A stretch of 64,000 nt of DNA from Limanda limanda. Taxonomy: Eukaryota; Chordata; Actinopteri; Pleuronectiformes; Pleuronectidae. The stretch is from NCBI RefSeq assembly GCF_963576545.1, contig NC_083655.1:21374204-21438203 (forward strand), written 5' to 3'. The notes under the pieces are model-generated. The model was not told the origin of the DNA. It saw nothing but the letters and a program-made list of their open reading frames with translations, and ran no database searches. Both the position numbers and the translations under genes were made by a program. Shown in pieces: positions 50,385 to 61,984 of the stretch (within the stretch, counting starts at the first letter, position 1; every line of letters begins with the position of its first letter).

Positions 50385-53053
50385 TCAGTGCAGTAAAGTA
50401 AATCGTTTGGGTGTTAAGAGCAATGTTCCATTTGTGTTGTATGCAGAGAGAGGTGCCATGTCATTGAGCTCTGGTACAGTGTGAACAGACAAAATCCCTG
50501 GTGTAAGTTCATAGGATCGCAGGTGTTCAATGTAGTGTTACTTGTGTTCTCTGCAAAGAAAAGCAACCTGGTTGTTGACAAGTAGGATTTGTTCGATTCT
50601 GCAGAACTGAGGCAGGCCTCCCTCCTGTCCGACAGACACAAACATGCTTACATCATAACCCATTCCATCTATGCTGACCTGCGATGTGCTGTAAATCATG
50701 CTGCTGTCTGTTATTTGATTAATGTATGCCTTGGCAACATCAGGAAGCTCTGACACCATGACAGAAGAGACACTTGATGTCTGCTGATGAGGTTTGAAGA
50801 ACAATGGGGCACTGAGATAGTATGCGACCATGTGTTGATGTCTGGTTGCAAGAGTTTTCAGCACATTCTTAAAGTTTTGTGTGTCATGCACAACACGCTT
50901 GAAAAAGCGGTGTTTACCCTCAAATCTCATTGTCCAGAGGTGGATGAGAGGCCCAAAACGACGTATGAGGTCAGGGTAATGTTCAATGTAGTGATGTTTA
51001 GGTCTGAGTCTGAAATCAGGAAAAACCTCCTGCAGCATTTGTCTATGGTCCTGTATCTTTGTCTGCAAATACTGGATGGATTCATCTGTAAATGCTGTGC
51101 TAAGCACCAACTCAACCACCTCTTTCAAGTCCATCAGTACAGCCCATGCTCCATCATCCTCAGGAACTAGATCACCAATAATCAATGGCATCAGTCTAAG
51201 TAATGCTGCATTTTCATGGCCATTGCCACCAATAGTCTTCTTTACAGCAAAACCTTTGGAAATAGGCTTGGGTCTGTCAACCTTGTCGGTGTGCAGGTAT
51301 GGAAATGTGACAATTTTCCTGTTTAAAGAGTCAAGGGTAAAGTATTTGCATCGGATCATCTCCCCAATACACAGGGCGAGCTCTACAGGCACAATACCCT
51401 CAAAAAGATCATGAAGGACATCGGGTGGGAAACCAGTGACTGTATGAAAATACTCCAGACTCTGGCTCAGGACACAGTCTCCCTGAACACCACATTGACC
51501 CTGAATATCCCCGTGCATTACAGCACGCACATCGATGTCATGGCTGGCTTTCGTCCTCAAAATAAAGCATCCATCACCAACTTCCTGAGACTGAATTTTG
51601 TCTCGAGTAGTTGTGCAGAATCGGCACATGTATTGCGCTCTGAAACACTAAGTGAACCCTGCTAAGGAATGGGCTGCAAGATTATCAGACACCACACACA
51701 TGACTGTGCCCCGAACTGCCTTACCAATGGACTCAATGAATACACCATCTCTTTCAAGAGTACGGAGGTCTCGTAACAGAGGACCAAGTGCTTTTTCATA
51801 GCCAAACTGCTGTACGTCAGACACTTTACAACATGCTGCTAGCTGAATCAGTATCTGAATCATCTGTATTTACTGGGTAAATCAGCAAAAACCCAGTAGA
51901 CTGAACAGAGTTTGTGGATTTTCCGTGATGTGCCAAGTGGATTTGCTATTTCAAGATCATCAATGTACAAAATGAGTGGCAGCTTGAGCTCATCAGAGGA
52001 AGACAATAAATCATTATCTTGATAGTATGAGCCATCTTGATGGCTCTCATAATGACCGTTTACTGCCCTCTTTGTTTCTAAAATTTTGTCGTGAATGTCA
52101 GTATGTGTGAACAGTCTCTGGATCATCTCAAGAATGGGAATGTGCACTGCTGTATGTCCTGGCTCTAGCACATACTGTACAGGCATTACCACAGGGAAGT
52201 TTTTCTCAACAAAGGTTTTCCTTCTCTTGCATGAAGATAATTGCCCCCCTTTAGATGTGGCACTGATGAAAATGTTACTGTCCATAACAACACTGGCTAC
52301 TGCATCCAGAGTGTTTTCACTAGCAGATATGTCATGACTTTCTAAGACCTCTCTAATGGTCTTCTTGAGAAGAGGTTGGGACAAGGAAAATATCTGAGTC
52401 AAATGGTCCACAATTTCCTGAGATGCCATGTCAGATACATGAAGAATTGTTTGCATTTTTAGGAACAATGATGCCAAGTTATGGTGCAACTGGGCTCCTA
52501 AACTGTCACTGTCACATTGACTCTCAACCTCAGAAAGATCTAATGCATCTGTGCTCTCACACTGGCTAGGTCCCTCGCCTGCACATTCAGCTGTCGCCAT
52601 GTCTGGGTAATTGTTATTTTCTGATGAAAAAACATTATCATCAAAGTCTGAGCTACCATAATGTTTTCTACTTTGGTGTGCATTAAATGATGAATATACA
52701 TTTGTGCTGTATGTACAGTTCTTGAATGGGCATACCACCGTCTCATGACTTCTTAAATGACCCCTCAAATGACAAAATAGTGTTGCCTTAGAAAATGGCT
52801 GCTTAAAAGCACACAAGGGACAAGTGAAAAATGCATGTGCTCCTTCAGCTGTGACTATTTCTTCTGGGTCTCTATGACACCGTGATACATGAGTTTTTAT
52901 TGCATTAAATGACTTAAAAGTACAAATGCAATTGCTGTAGGGGCATGGCAAAGGGCTAACTCTTGAAAACTGGCTATGATGCAAACGATAGTGTCTAAAT
53001 AACTTTGCTCGAGTGTTTAGGTATACAGAGCACAACTTGCACTTCCATTCCAT
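50385..53053 (-). pseudogene. CACTA/EnSpm-type transposase with C2H2 fingers, broken
   Basis: The frame opens at 53053 (MEWKCKLCSVYLNTRAKLFR). Four C2H2-like zinc fingers occupy roughly residues 4-135 (CKLC..H..H, CPYSNC..H..CH, CPLC..H..H, CPFKNC..H..H). The catalytic region follows: YIDDLEIANPLGTSRKIHKL (probable first Asp), VVSDNLAAHS (probable second Asp), the FPPDVLHDLFEGIVPVELAL signature, and LIHLWTMRFEGKHRFFKR (probable Glu). Three lesions are seen: a frameshift near 51857 after SKYR, an in-frame TAG at 51648..51650, and an in-frame TAA at 50538..50540, after which 50 further codons are still readable to TGA at 50385. So it cannot make full-length transposase from this copy. Confidence 0.85.
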
Positions 53054-53862
53054 TGAATCACTGGAATCCTGGTTATCAGTGAGGAAGATACATTTATTTT
53101 AAGGAATATCTTATGATGCTTGTAAGGATTCTTAACGTGCAAGACATGCAAATAGAAAAAATACCTTATATTGCAGAAACACCAGTGTCACCCACAATGT
53201 GGTCCTGCATGAGCACATTTAAAAACAATATGAGATTAGTCACCTTAGTACAGTCATGGACATTATAATCAAATGCAGATTTAAAAACAGAATTGTACAA
53301 TTAAACTCACCGACAAAATATTGGTTTTCTGGTGAGTGGATGATTAAAGGCTCTCACCATCAGTTTCTATAACCTGTAATGGGCATATAATACAAATTAA
53401 TGGTCAGGAAAAAAATATTTATTCACATAAAATGGGAACAATTTGTAAATAATTAAATATGACTTCAAGATCATAGAAAGGCATTGTATATTCATCATAA
53501 AAACAGAGGACTAAAACATTGTACTTACAGTTTATACTCTTTATTTAGCTTATGAGTGTAGTATTTACTCAATTATTGCACTCAATCTAAAGTACAATTT
53601 TAGGAGCCCATACTTGACTGTTTAACATTTTAATGATACTAAAAAAAGGTTCATTGGACATGTGGCTCACAAAAAGTATATCTTCCTTCCTTTTTTTCCT
53701 TGAATCAGTCCCACATTTTATTCTTATTTAATCTTTGGACTATGCTAAATTTGAACTGCCTGCTATTCCAATTGAATAGAGGATCTGAAAATATCCCAGA
53801 TTGAAGACATTCCTTTTTTTGTTAAATGAAAATCACTCTACTGGTCCTCATTTATCGAACAC

Positions 53863-54172
53863 GTAGAGACACACACAACGACACACACAGAGACAGAGAG
53901 ACACACACAGAGAGACACACACAGAGACACAAAGACACACACACACACACTCAGAGACACACACACAGAGAGACACACACAGAGAGACACACACAGAGAC
54001 ACACACAGAGACACACACGCAGAGACACACACACAGGGACACACACACAAACAGAGACACACACAGACACAAACAGAGACACACACACACACACAGACAC
54101 ACACAGAGACACACACACACACACACACAAACAGAGACACACACACACAGAGACACACACAGAGACACACAA
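53863..54172. repeat. ACACAG/GAGACACACA microsatellite-like tract
   Basis: About 310 bp of irregular gagacacacaca units. It splits what looks like the first unit of the 108-bp tandem repeat (ctactggtcctcatttatcgaacacg before, gttaacaagctaact after). It yields only low-complexity ORFs. Confidence 0.95.
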
Positions 54173-54177
54173 CAGAA

Positions 54178-54478
54178 GTTAACAAGCTAACTCTGAACAG
54201 TAAAGTTAGCATTTGCGCTACGTTACAGCGTAATTAAGTTTCTACCGGTCCTCATATATCGAAAATGTGCTGACACACGATGGTGGTTAACAAGCTAACT
54301 CTGAACAGCAAAGTTAGCATTTGCGCTACGTTACAGCGTAATTAAGTTTCTACCGGTCCTCATATATCGAAAATGTGCTGACACACGATGGTGGTTAACA
54401 AGCTAACTTCAGACAGCAACGTTAGTATGTGCGCTACGTTACAGCGCAATAAACAGTTTTTACCGGTACTCACCGGTA
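54178..54478. repeat. 108-bp tandem repeat, nearly three units
   Basis: Units starting gttaacaagctaact lie at 54178, 54286 and 54394, sharing gttagcatttgcgctacg, gcgtaattaagtttctaccg and catatatcgaaaatgtgctg. The third is incomplete and diverged. They sit in what would be the first intron or leader of the transposase transcription unit. Confidence 0.95.
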
Positions 54479-54582
54479 GAAACCCACCAGACCAGACAGA
54501 TTATAACAAAAACCGGCAACACACTTATTGCCGTTGACGACTCAAAAGGTTTCAATGAATGGAGAAATGTTAAATTACTTAC

Positions 54583-54740
54583 CGAAATAGCGACGCTCCC
54601 AACTGTCTCCAAGTAACTGAAGTGACTTAAGTTTTTACTGTACTCCTCTCGCTCGCATCAGGGTAGCCATCTTGTATGTTTCGAAAACCGAGCCTGAACT
54701 ACGTTACGTCATGACGTCAGACGTTACGCTGTCGACGTCA
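54583..54740 (-). promoter_or_regulatory. Likely promoter and leader exon of inner CACTA element
   Basis: On the minus strand this CpG-rich stretch has a perfect CRE (TGACGTCA at 54712..54719), further gacgtca/acgt motifs, a YY1-type AAGATGGC (54666..54673) and a leader ending at TATTTCG|gtaagt (54583). The CRE and YY1 combination is common in TATA-less promoters. A short upstream ORF begins at the ATG of the YY1 motif. It points towards the transposase. Confidence 0.6.
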
Positions 54741-55770
54741 GATGCTACGTTCCTCCGTTTACTCATACATTTTAATTTATATCTGGGTGTTCACTCAGAA
54801 AATTTGATCCATTGGAAATAAAAACAGCATCAATAGTTAACAGAACTCAGAAGTTTATTGTTTGGTTTACTCGATAGTTGTTTTTGAGTGTTCTAACCAT
54901 AATTCTTATGAGTTCGTAGTACTGTTCGGGTTTACAGTGTATACTCATATGCAGTATTTACACACACTTATTTACAATGTGTTGACAGAATGTAAGTGAA
55001 TTAAGTAAGACCAACTTAAATGAACCTTCTTTATACAAATGTTACCACTTAAGTTCAATTTACTTAGTTGTCTTCCATTTAAGAAAATGATTACATAGTA
55101 GTTGTGATAACTTAAAACTTTATTATGGCTACTCAGTTCATTTGATGAAACTGATTGCCTTAAACATTTTAAACTCTATTAACTCAAAATAAAAACACCC
55201 ACATGAGTCAGTTTGAGCAATTTATTTTGTTGTTCACATTTCAATGCAACCAGCTACTGAAATTCAAAGGAATATCTCTCAGATTTTTCACATATGCAAT
55301 CTTAAAGGCTACAGCAGACTAAGCACATTATTATGCCCATAACGATGAACTGAACATAAAGCAGGGCACATTTTAAGTAAACAGTTTAAAGGTATAGTTC
55401 ATCCAAAGTGTCAGTAACTGACAAAATAAAACATTTTTAACGTCAACATTTGGATACCCTTGGATTCCGTGCCAATATTGTTTTACAATGAAGCTGTTGA
55501 ATTAAATGTTGTATACATTAACATTTATATGCTGGAAATGACAATGAAATGAGGCTCATATAAAAAATAATATAAATATAAATTACAAATATTTCCATGT
55601 GGTAAAAAAGAGAAGTGTGAACACCACAGAAGCAATCCAAGATTAGGATCTATTTTAACACAAAAATCTGAGGTGCCATAGTTTACTCTATATACATGTC
55701 ATTAGCTACCAGTATTTGGCATGCAAGCAAAAAATGATGCTGACATTCAACATGATAAGCTAATGACAAC

Positions 55771-56080
55771 CTACTCCAGCTCATTTCTCAAGGACTGCAA
55801 CTTAGCTTCGAGCTGCTTTCTCCCATCATCAAGATTTAACAGGACAACCTGGATGAACTCGAAGAAGCCACTCAGCTTCTCAGGGTAGCTCAAATGTAGA
55901 GCATAGATCAGTCCACACAAAATTACCAGTGAATCAGTTCAAGATCTGTGAGACATTACAACTTGATTTGAGAACGATCGACACATGATGAGTTTCAAAG
56001 GGAACTCCTGCAGGCACCTCCGCTTCATCCACCACTGCAACCAGAGCCACTGCTCCCTCCTGGGTTGCCTCCATCTCATC
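55771..56080 (-). pseudogene. Decayed last exon of a second SAMD3-like gene
   Basis: After an acceptor (tcccttttcag) the frame reads DEMEATQEGAVALVAVVDEA.. to ..QILN and stops. After a frameshift near 55945 it continues SLVILCGLIYALHLSYPEKL then FFEFIQVVLLNLDDG.. and ends at TAG (55771). This parallels exon 4 of the intact gene (CFGLFYALNLNYP.., LDDNKPL..). It lies outside the inner element but inside the outer one. No earlier exons of this copy were found. Confidence 0.82.
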
Positions 56081-56429
56081 CTGAAAAGGGAATACATGTC
56101 CAGTGTAGTTGAGTGTACTTTTACAAACCATATAATATGATTGCTGTGTGGACCATTACCTTTGAGTTGTTCATATAGTGAGGGCAGAGTTCTGGATTGG
56201 GTATATTTTTGTTGCTTATATTTTTCTCAAAATAGCTGATTAAGACATTAGTTACAGATACAACATATTATGTTACTTTTAAAAGTTGGTGTATGTAATC
56301 ATTCCTCCTGCATACTGCACTGCCTGGTTCGTGCATATGTTATGACTGAACAAATACAAAAACATCTTTGGAAATAGATTGAATTAAGTTAAAATGCACT
56401 CATTATCTACTCACCACAATGCTGATGTT

Positions 56430-56640
56430 TTAGGGGTAAACAGCGTTGCAGCCAAATCCAATACAACTGGAGTAACTGAAACAGAAGAAAACAAACAGAA
56501 AATGTCTCCATTATGCTCCTGTGGTGTTATCTAATCATAGTCATCTAAGTGTCCATAAGCCCGTACATTCAAATTCAAGTCGAGACGGCGTCATTTACAC
56601 CTTGTTTTGTAGCCTAAATGTCAGCTTCCGGAAGTAGTGA
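56430..56640. repeat. Dispersed repeat (aggggtaaacagcgttgcagcc), copy 2
   Basis: Matches 45312..45560 (ggggtaaacagcgttgcagccaaatccaatac, gtcatttacaccttgttttg..aaatgtc). It lies in the right arm of the outer CACTA element. Confidence 0.6.
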
Positions 56641-57130
56641 TGCTAACGCATCCAAGACATGAAGAGCAGCAATGAAAGAACCACGTTACCTTGCGTGGAG
56701 GACGTATCGTCACGGGGTTCTCCGTCAGTAGTGAAGTCTGTCCAGCAGAAAGCTCTTCGTGCCGATCTCTTCCATCACGCCGGTGCCAGGTGCAAACCTC
56801 GTTCTGACCGGCTCGAACCGGCCACGCCCTCTGTCCCCGTCGGTACCGTGTGCGACAGCAGGTGAACGGCAGGTTACCGGAAGTGAGCAGACTCACAGGA
56901 AGGTGACGGAGAAAGTTGAATGAGTCTGTAAACGCTCAAATGGCTTTTCCAAATATATGACCCAGTTTCCTCCCGGGCCTCGCTGTCTCTGGTTCTGGTG
57001 TGAATTGGCCGTGCATCCGCTTCACCGCAGCGGGTCAGCTCACCTGAGGTCATCAGCTTAAACCACTCACTTCTTCCTGTGCCCGTTTCAGAGTAAAAGC
57101 ACTCTCGCGTTTCTGTTGACTGAGTCGATT
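56640..57130. promoter_or_regulatory. CpG-rich block in outer element arm
   Basis: Locally GC- and CpG-rich sequence (cgtatcgtcacggggttctccg, ccgtcggtaccgtgtgcgacag, cgcagcgggtcagctcacctg) in an otherwise AT-rich area. By position relative to the decayed exon it could be the old promoter of the outer element's gene, but no clear leader exon was found. Confidence 0.35.
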
Positions 57131-57405
57131 CATTTATTTTAACAAGGTTTTAGTGTTGCAGGAGCGGAAAATGAACGGACTAATAACTCAGAGTCTTGAC
57201 GTTTACTTGCGTATAGAGCATAGACTTATAAGAGCCGTGCTTTTATTTCTGGACTATAAAATACGATAATGATTTGGGATGGAAAATAGTTTAGAAATCA
57301 CAAACAGAAGTTGACCCCCCCTCGCCCCATCCTTCAACACTCCAAAATATTAAAAGATGTATAAGACAAGGAAATTAAAACAATATTATATAAATATATA
57401 TATAT

Positions 57406-57408
<3 letters not shown>

Positions 57409-57494
<86 letters not shown>
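57409..57494. repeat. (TA)n microsatellite
   Basis: About 86 bp of uninterrupted TA dinucleotides in the right arm of the outer element. Confidence 0.97.
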
Positions 57495-57495
<1 letters not shown>

Positions 57496-58218
57496 CTTTC
57501 ACATGTACATATGCTACACAATGAATCACGTATAATATTAGTTGGCAATTAATTTTCTGTCAATCAAGTTGTTAAAAATACCTGCTTGTACGTTCTCACT
57601 TAGGTTCCACTTTGGAGGATTATTAAAGATGATCTGGATGCATACTTATCCAAAATATGATGATTTATAAACAAAAACAAAAATACAATTTAAAATCCTA
57701 AGAAATAGGAAGCAGCCCATGGGAATTGCATTTTTTGTAATAGTATAAAATCAACTTAAAGAAAATGAGTCATTGAAAAAAATGTATTCATGTCAGCAGT
57801 ACTCAAAATGCTCTCGAATTTAATCGAACTCAAAATAACTAAGTTATTACTTCAATAATTAACTTGAGTTATGTTAAATTATTGATAATTAGTGGCCTCA
57901 ACTTTTTTTGAGAATTAAGTTATTGTAACTTACTTCATTAAGTAAGATGTACTGTTAGGTTTTACAGTGTACTTACTGGTTCTCTGCTGATCATTTGATG
58001 CGGTTTGTCTCACAAAGTGTACTTTCTGCTGTCTAAATATCTTTTCTCTGCTGAGCAGAAACTATGCATTAATAATGGACTGTTGGTTAAAAGTAACAGG
58101 AAGAATTTGTTTGTATTTGGGACTCATATATGTCTTTTCTGGCAAACAAAACATGTATCACTGACTGTAAAAGGAAATGTTATACGGGTAACATGGGATT
58201 ATTGATACTGCCCCTTAT

Positions 58219-58282
58219 TTTGTGTGGGTGTGTGTGGGTGTGTGTGGGTGTGTGTGTGTGTGTGGGTGTGTGTGTGTGTGTG
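58219..58282. repeat. (GT)n/(GGGT) microsatellite
   Basis: Interrupted tgtgtgggtgtg units followed by pure GT. Low-complexity only. Confidence 0.9.
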
Positions 58283-58909
58283 ACCCTTTAACTGTATGAG
58301 GGATAACAATTTTTCTTTTCATTGCTGTAAACATTTGATATACATTCCAAAAATTCAATAAAAATATTGTTTAAAAAAAAATAATTATGGGCTGTGTTCA
58401 AATGTGGAAATTTATAAAGTAGAGAAGTAAGAAGGGGTGATTTTCCTCTATAAAAATCATAATATTCTACAGCAATACTTTAAACAAACACGGTAACATT
58501 TTTTAAGGACCACAAGGAAGAGCTTTCCTTCAACCTTCAACATTTGTTATCCTCAACACATACAGATAAAATGGAAGATGTTATAAAATGACAGGTAAAT
58601 GATTACCTGAATCCACAATCTGAAATCAACAACTCTATATTCACATTCGTTTATTCAGTAAATTAAGTAAATTTACCTAAATACAGCTTAAAATATTGAT
58701 CTGATATGAATGAAAGTTTTACTTGAAAGTTTTACTTGGAGAGTAAAACTTTCATTTCAGCCCAGTCTACTCTGACGGGCCAGCTGGCTTAATCTGTTGT
58801 GATTGGTCAACTCCTTACAGCGTTTTTTACGCGGTTTGATAGGGGGAATGCCAGACTAGCCACTAGTCAAGCTGACACTTATGGGCCAATACGAGTGTAG
58901 AACTACTGA

Positions 58910-59280
58910 CAAAACTCTGACCTTTGACCACCAAATTCTTTTGGCCAAATGTAATGCAATTCCCTATGGGCAGTCCTGATATATCCTTCACAGTGACGTG
59001 AGGTCACTGTGAACTTAACTGTTGACCTCCTGGCACCAAATTCAAATTTGTTCATCTTTGCGTCCAAGTGAACTTTTGAACAAAATTTGAAAAGGATACA
59101 TGAAAAACATAACCATACTTCATGTGACCTTGTCCTTCCCTCCCAAAATGAATCCAGGTTCAAGTGAATGTTTGTTTCAAATGTGAAAGGATTCCCTCAA
59201 GGAGTTCAAGAGATATCACTTTCACAAGGCAAAACATGTTGAGGTCACTGTGACCTTGTGCATAATACATCTTCTTAAAC
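58910..59280. repeat. Dispersed repeat, longest copy in window
   Basis: Contains ctgacctttgaccaccaaattc, gaggtcactgtgaac, tgcgtccaagtgaactttt, aaatgtgaaaggattccctc, gagatatcactttcacaagg and gaggtcactgtgacctt. The order matches a common teleost repeat that I associate with non-LTR retroelement 3' regions. The family is not assigned. Confidence 0.6.
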
Positions 59281-59632
59281 TGGAGTAGGAGGAAATTTAT
59301 ATGCTGTAAATGTAAACTGTTTGGTAAAACACAGCATATATGAAAATGTAGAACCATAAAAGAATGGAGGTATCAACCCAACTTTTCTGTCTTTAGGAGT
59401 GAGAACTTACCTCTCCAGCCAGTGAGGTGTAGAGCATCCTTCGCTCTTTTCTACTGAGTTGCTTTGAAGGCATTTTGACTTCTTCGTATAAGCATCCACT
59501 GCAGAAATACAAACACAAGTTGTAGGACACAGTATTGAATTAACCAGAATTTAATTTGACAGGCGGGAACGATTTGAAAACAATAACAACAATGTTTCTA
59601 GATTGAATTGAAATCCAGGACATTATATTAAC

Positions 59633-60219
59633 TAGGGTTGAGCCAAATACTCAGATGAAACAAGTATTCAGTACAGAGTAATGTACTTTTACGGAGCACG
59701 AGTACCATACAAGTAAAATGTGTCAATATCCATACTCGTTATTAATAAAAATCCCCATTGGATAGCTGTATCATTCCTTGATGGGCCAGTCACATGCCGA
59801 GTCAGAGTGTACCAACACCGGCTAGACGCACACGGTCTCTCTGTAAAAAGTAAAAAAAATATGAAAATCTATGAAAATGAAAGTGTTGAGTATGGAAAAC
59901 GCTTTGAGTATGTTGAGTATGAAAACCTGGATGTGTTGTGCTCATTGATTCAATGAAGTTTATAAAAAACTTGTTCTGAATAGTTATCTTACTGTTAAAA
60001 ATTTTAAAAATTTGATCTGCAGCTCAATTATAAGGCTGTTCTGTAAATTGTGTTCTAATAAACAATAAATAAAGCAACTTCTGACCTCTATCCATGTCAG
60101 GCTTAAAATATCATCTTCCACCCACTTCCGGTTAAAAACGGGTATGGATACGGAATATGGATAATTTTGTTGGTTAAACACATAGTACAGATAGATTATT
60201 GTGTACTCGCTCATCCCTA
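59633..60219. mobile_element. hAT-like MITE (TAGGG(A/T)TGAGC family, copy 3)
   Basis: The left end TAGGGTTGAGCC (59633) and right end ..ACTCGCTCATCCCTA (60219) are flanked by exact 8-bp duplications ATATTAAC (59625..59632, 60220..60227). The right arm shares cacttccggttaaa, tacggaatatggataatt and actcgctcatcccta with copies 1 and 2. No coding capacity. Confidence 0.9.
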
Positions 60220-61020
60220 ATATTAACCCATGAAACCAGCTGGTCTGATATGTATCGTGTGTTTTGATTATCAACAAACTATACTTTGTCTATTTTGTAT
60301 TTTAATGAGTCTATTACCATTAAACACATTAAGGGAAGCACTGCTAATGCAGAGAGCATGTTAATGGTGGTTTTCTTGGCAAAGAGGGACTTTGCAATTA
60401 ATTGCTATTCATCTGATCACTCTTCATAACATTCTTGAGTATATGCAAATTGCCATTATAAAAACTGAGGCAGCAGACTTTGTGAAAATGTATATTTGTG
60501 TCATTCTCAAAACTTTTGGCCACGGCTGTACACTTTGATGCACTACATCAACCCACAACAGTTCAGTCTGCTCTGCTGAACTCTGCTGAGCTAAGACTAA
60601 AATAACTACTGCCGTCCCATACCTTCCACTGGGTGTCACTAGAAGATAACTAAAGACAAACCAGAAAACGGACCTTCAGTGGTCTAATTTTGTACAGGTT
60701 AAAGATATATATTTATATATATATAAAAAAATATATATATATACAAAACATCATTGATTATCCAAACTGTCATGCATATTAAAATATGAAATGACATTTA
60801 ATATTGAACACAGTCTCTGTTCATTTTCATTTATATATGTTCTTTTTTAGTTAATGTAGTTAACAAATTACGTATTTGTGTCAATTATTCTAAAACTATG
60901 AATTTTCATTACACTGAATTGGATGCAAATCACAAAGCACTATTGTTATACAAAGCACTATTGTTATAGTGCTTTGGAACGTGACTCCAATGAACATTAA
61001 AATTAAAATATATATTAAAA

Positions 61021-61100
61021 TTAGGGCTGTCAGTTTAACGCGTTATTAACAGCGTTAACGCAAACCCATTTTAGCGCCGTCAATTTTTTTAACGCCAGAC
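61021..61100. mobile_element. hAT-type left terminus (ttagggctgtcag..ttaacgcg)
   Basis: The sequence ttagggctgtcagtttaacgcgttattaacagcgttaacgc is the typical start of a widespread vertebrate hAT MITE family. The matching right end was not found in the following sequence, so it is probably truncated. Confidence 0.65.
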
Positions 61101-61622
61101 CACTAGCCGGAGTAATGTTTTTTGTTGAAGTCGGCTCTTTTTCGTGTGTGGCACACGTTTATTCACATCGCCACGGCGGCTCCTCAGAGCCTTTTTCTGG
61201 CGGACAAATCCGCCGTTCAGTGACGGATTATACTAGTGGTCATAGTTTCGGATCTTTTCTGCCAAGTGCTCTTCTATTTTGGTCCATATTCGTTCTTCTA
61301 AATCTTCCGTGGTTTCCACAGTTTCCGGGCATGAAACCGGAAATGCGACTCCGGACGGGATGTAGTAAGCAGACCAATCTGTCTGTCCTTCTGTTTTTCT
61401 TTCACTACAAGTCACGCCTTCACAATCAAACAGGGATACTATGCTGCTTCTCTATACAGACAGAACAAGCTGGGGGTTAACCATTGACCTTCTCCCAGCG
61501 GACAGTTCATTCATATCACATCAATAATGTGGAATGGAAAACAAGCCCTTCAAACAAAATGACAAAGTGTGCCCTTTGTATAAACCTTGCAATACAAGTC
61601 CTACAATCCACCCTGAATGGAC

Positions 61623-61678
61623 TAACACACACACACACACACACGCACACACACACACAGACAGACACACACACACAG
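61623..61678. repeat. (CA)n microsatellite
   Basis: Runs of acacac with single interruptions (cgc, gacagac). Confidence 0.95.
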
Positions 61679-61984
61679 TATTTACAGAGCAGCACAGCAT
61701 GCACACCCAGCTTGAACTCTAGTGACCTTTATCAAGCTGAGAAGCAATCTGCCTGCCCTCATTACACAAAGCACCACCGCAAAATTAGTGAAAGTGGCAT
61801 GAATGTTATTCTAGTTGAACCCTTCTGCATGGATTTATTATGTGGCACTAATTTGTACGATCCATATTCAATCTCACCTCTGATTTGGTTTCACTATCTC
61901 CAGAAGCAGCTCTCCAGTCAGCTAACTGTCTTTATGAGTCAACAACATCATAAACAGCATTCTTTTATCAGTTTGAATTCACTG

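Larger units (their letters stand above)
46404..54939 (-). mobile_element. Inner CACTA/EnSpm-like transposon with transposase and cargo gene
   Basis: The left end CACTGTAAAACCGAATAAG (46404) pairs with the right end ..TTCGGGTTTACAGTG (54939), and both are flanked by TA. Contents on the minus strand, from right to left: CpG-rich promoter and leader exon, 108-bp tandem repeats, a CA/GA-rich tract, a zinc-finger DDE transposase (broken), an intact four-exon SAMD3-like gene, and a left arm with a 298-bp tandem duplication. Length is about 8.5 kb. The superfamily call rests on the CACTG ends and the transposase type. Confidence 0.75.
46186..57969 (-). mobile_element. Outer CACTA/EnSpm-like element
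   Basis: The left end CACTGTAAAACCT (46186) and right end AGGTTTTACAGTG (57969) are 13-bp perfect inverted repeats. The dinucleotide TA lies outside both. Subterminal regions hold many short aacttaa/caacttg-type motifs, as usual for CACTA elements. The element is interrupted after 217 bp by the inner element. Its right arm (54940..57969) keeps a decayed last exon of the SAMD3-like family (55771..56080). No transposase of its own was found, so it is a deleted, non-autonomous copy. Confidence 0.65.

Noticed and set aside
53826..54212. ORFs of Thr-His-Arg and Cys-Val repeats
   Set aside because: Translation of the ACACAG-type microsatellite.
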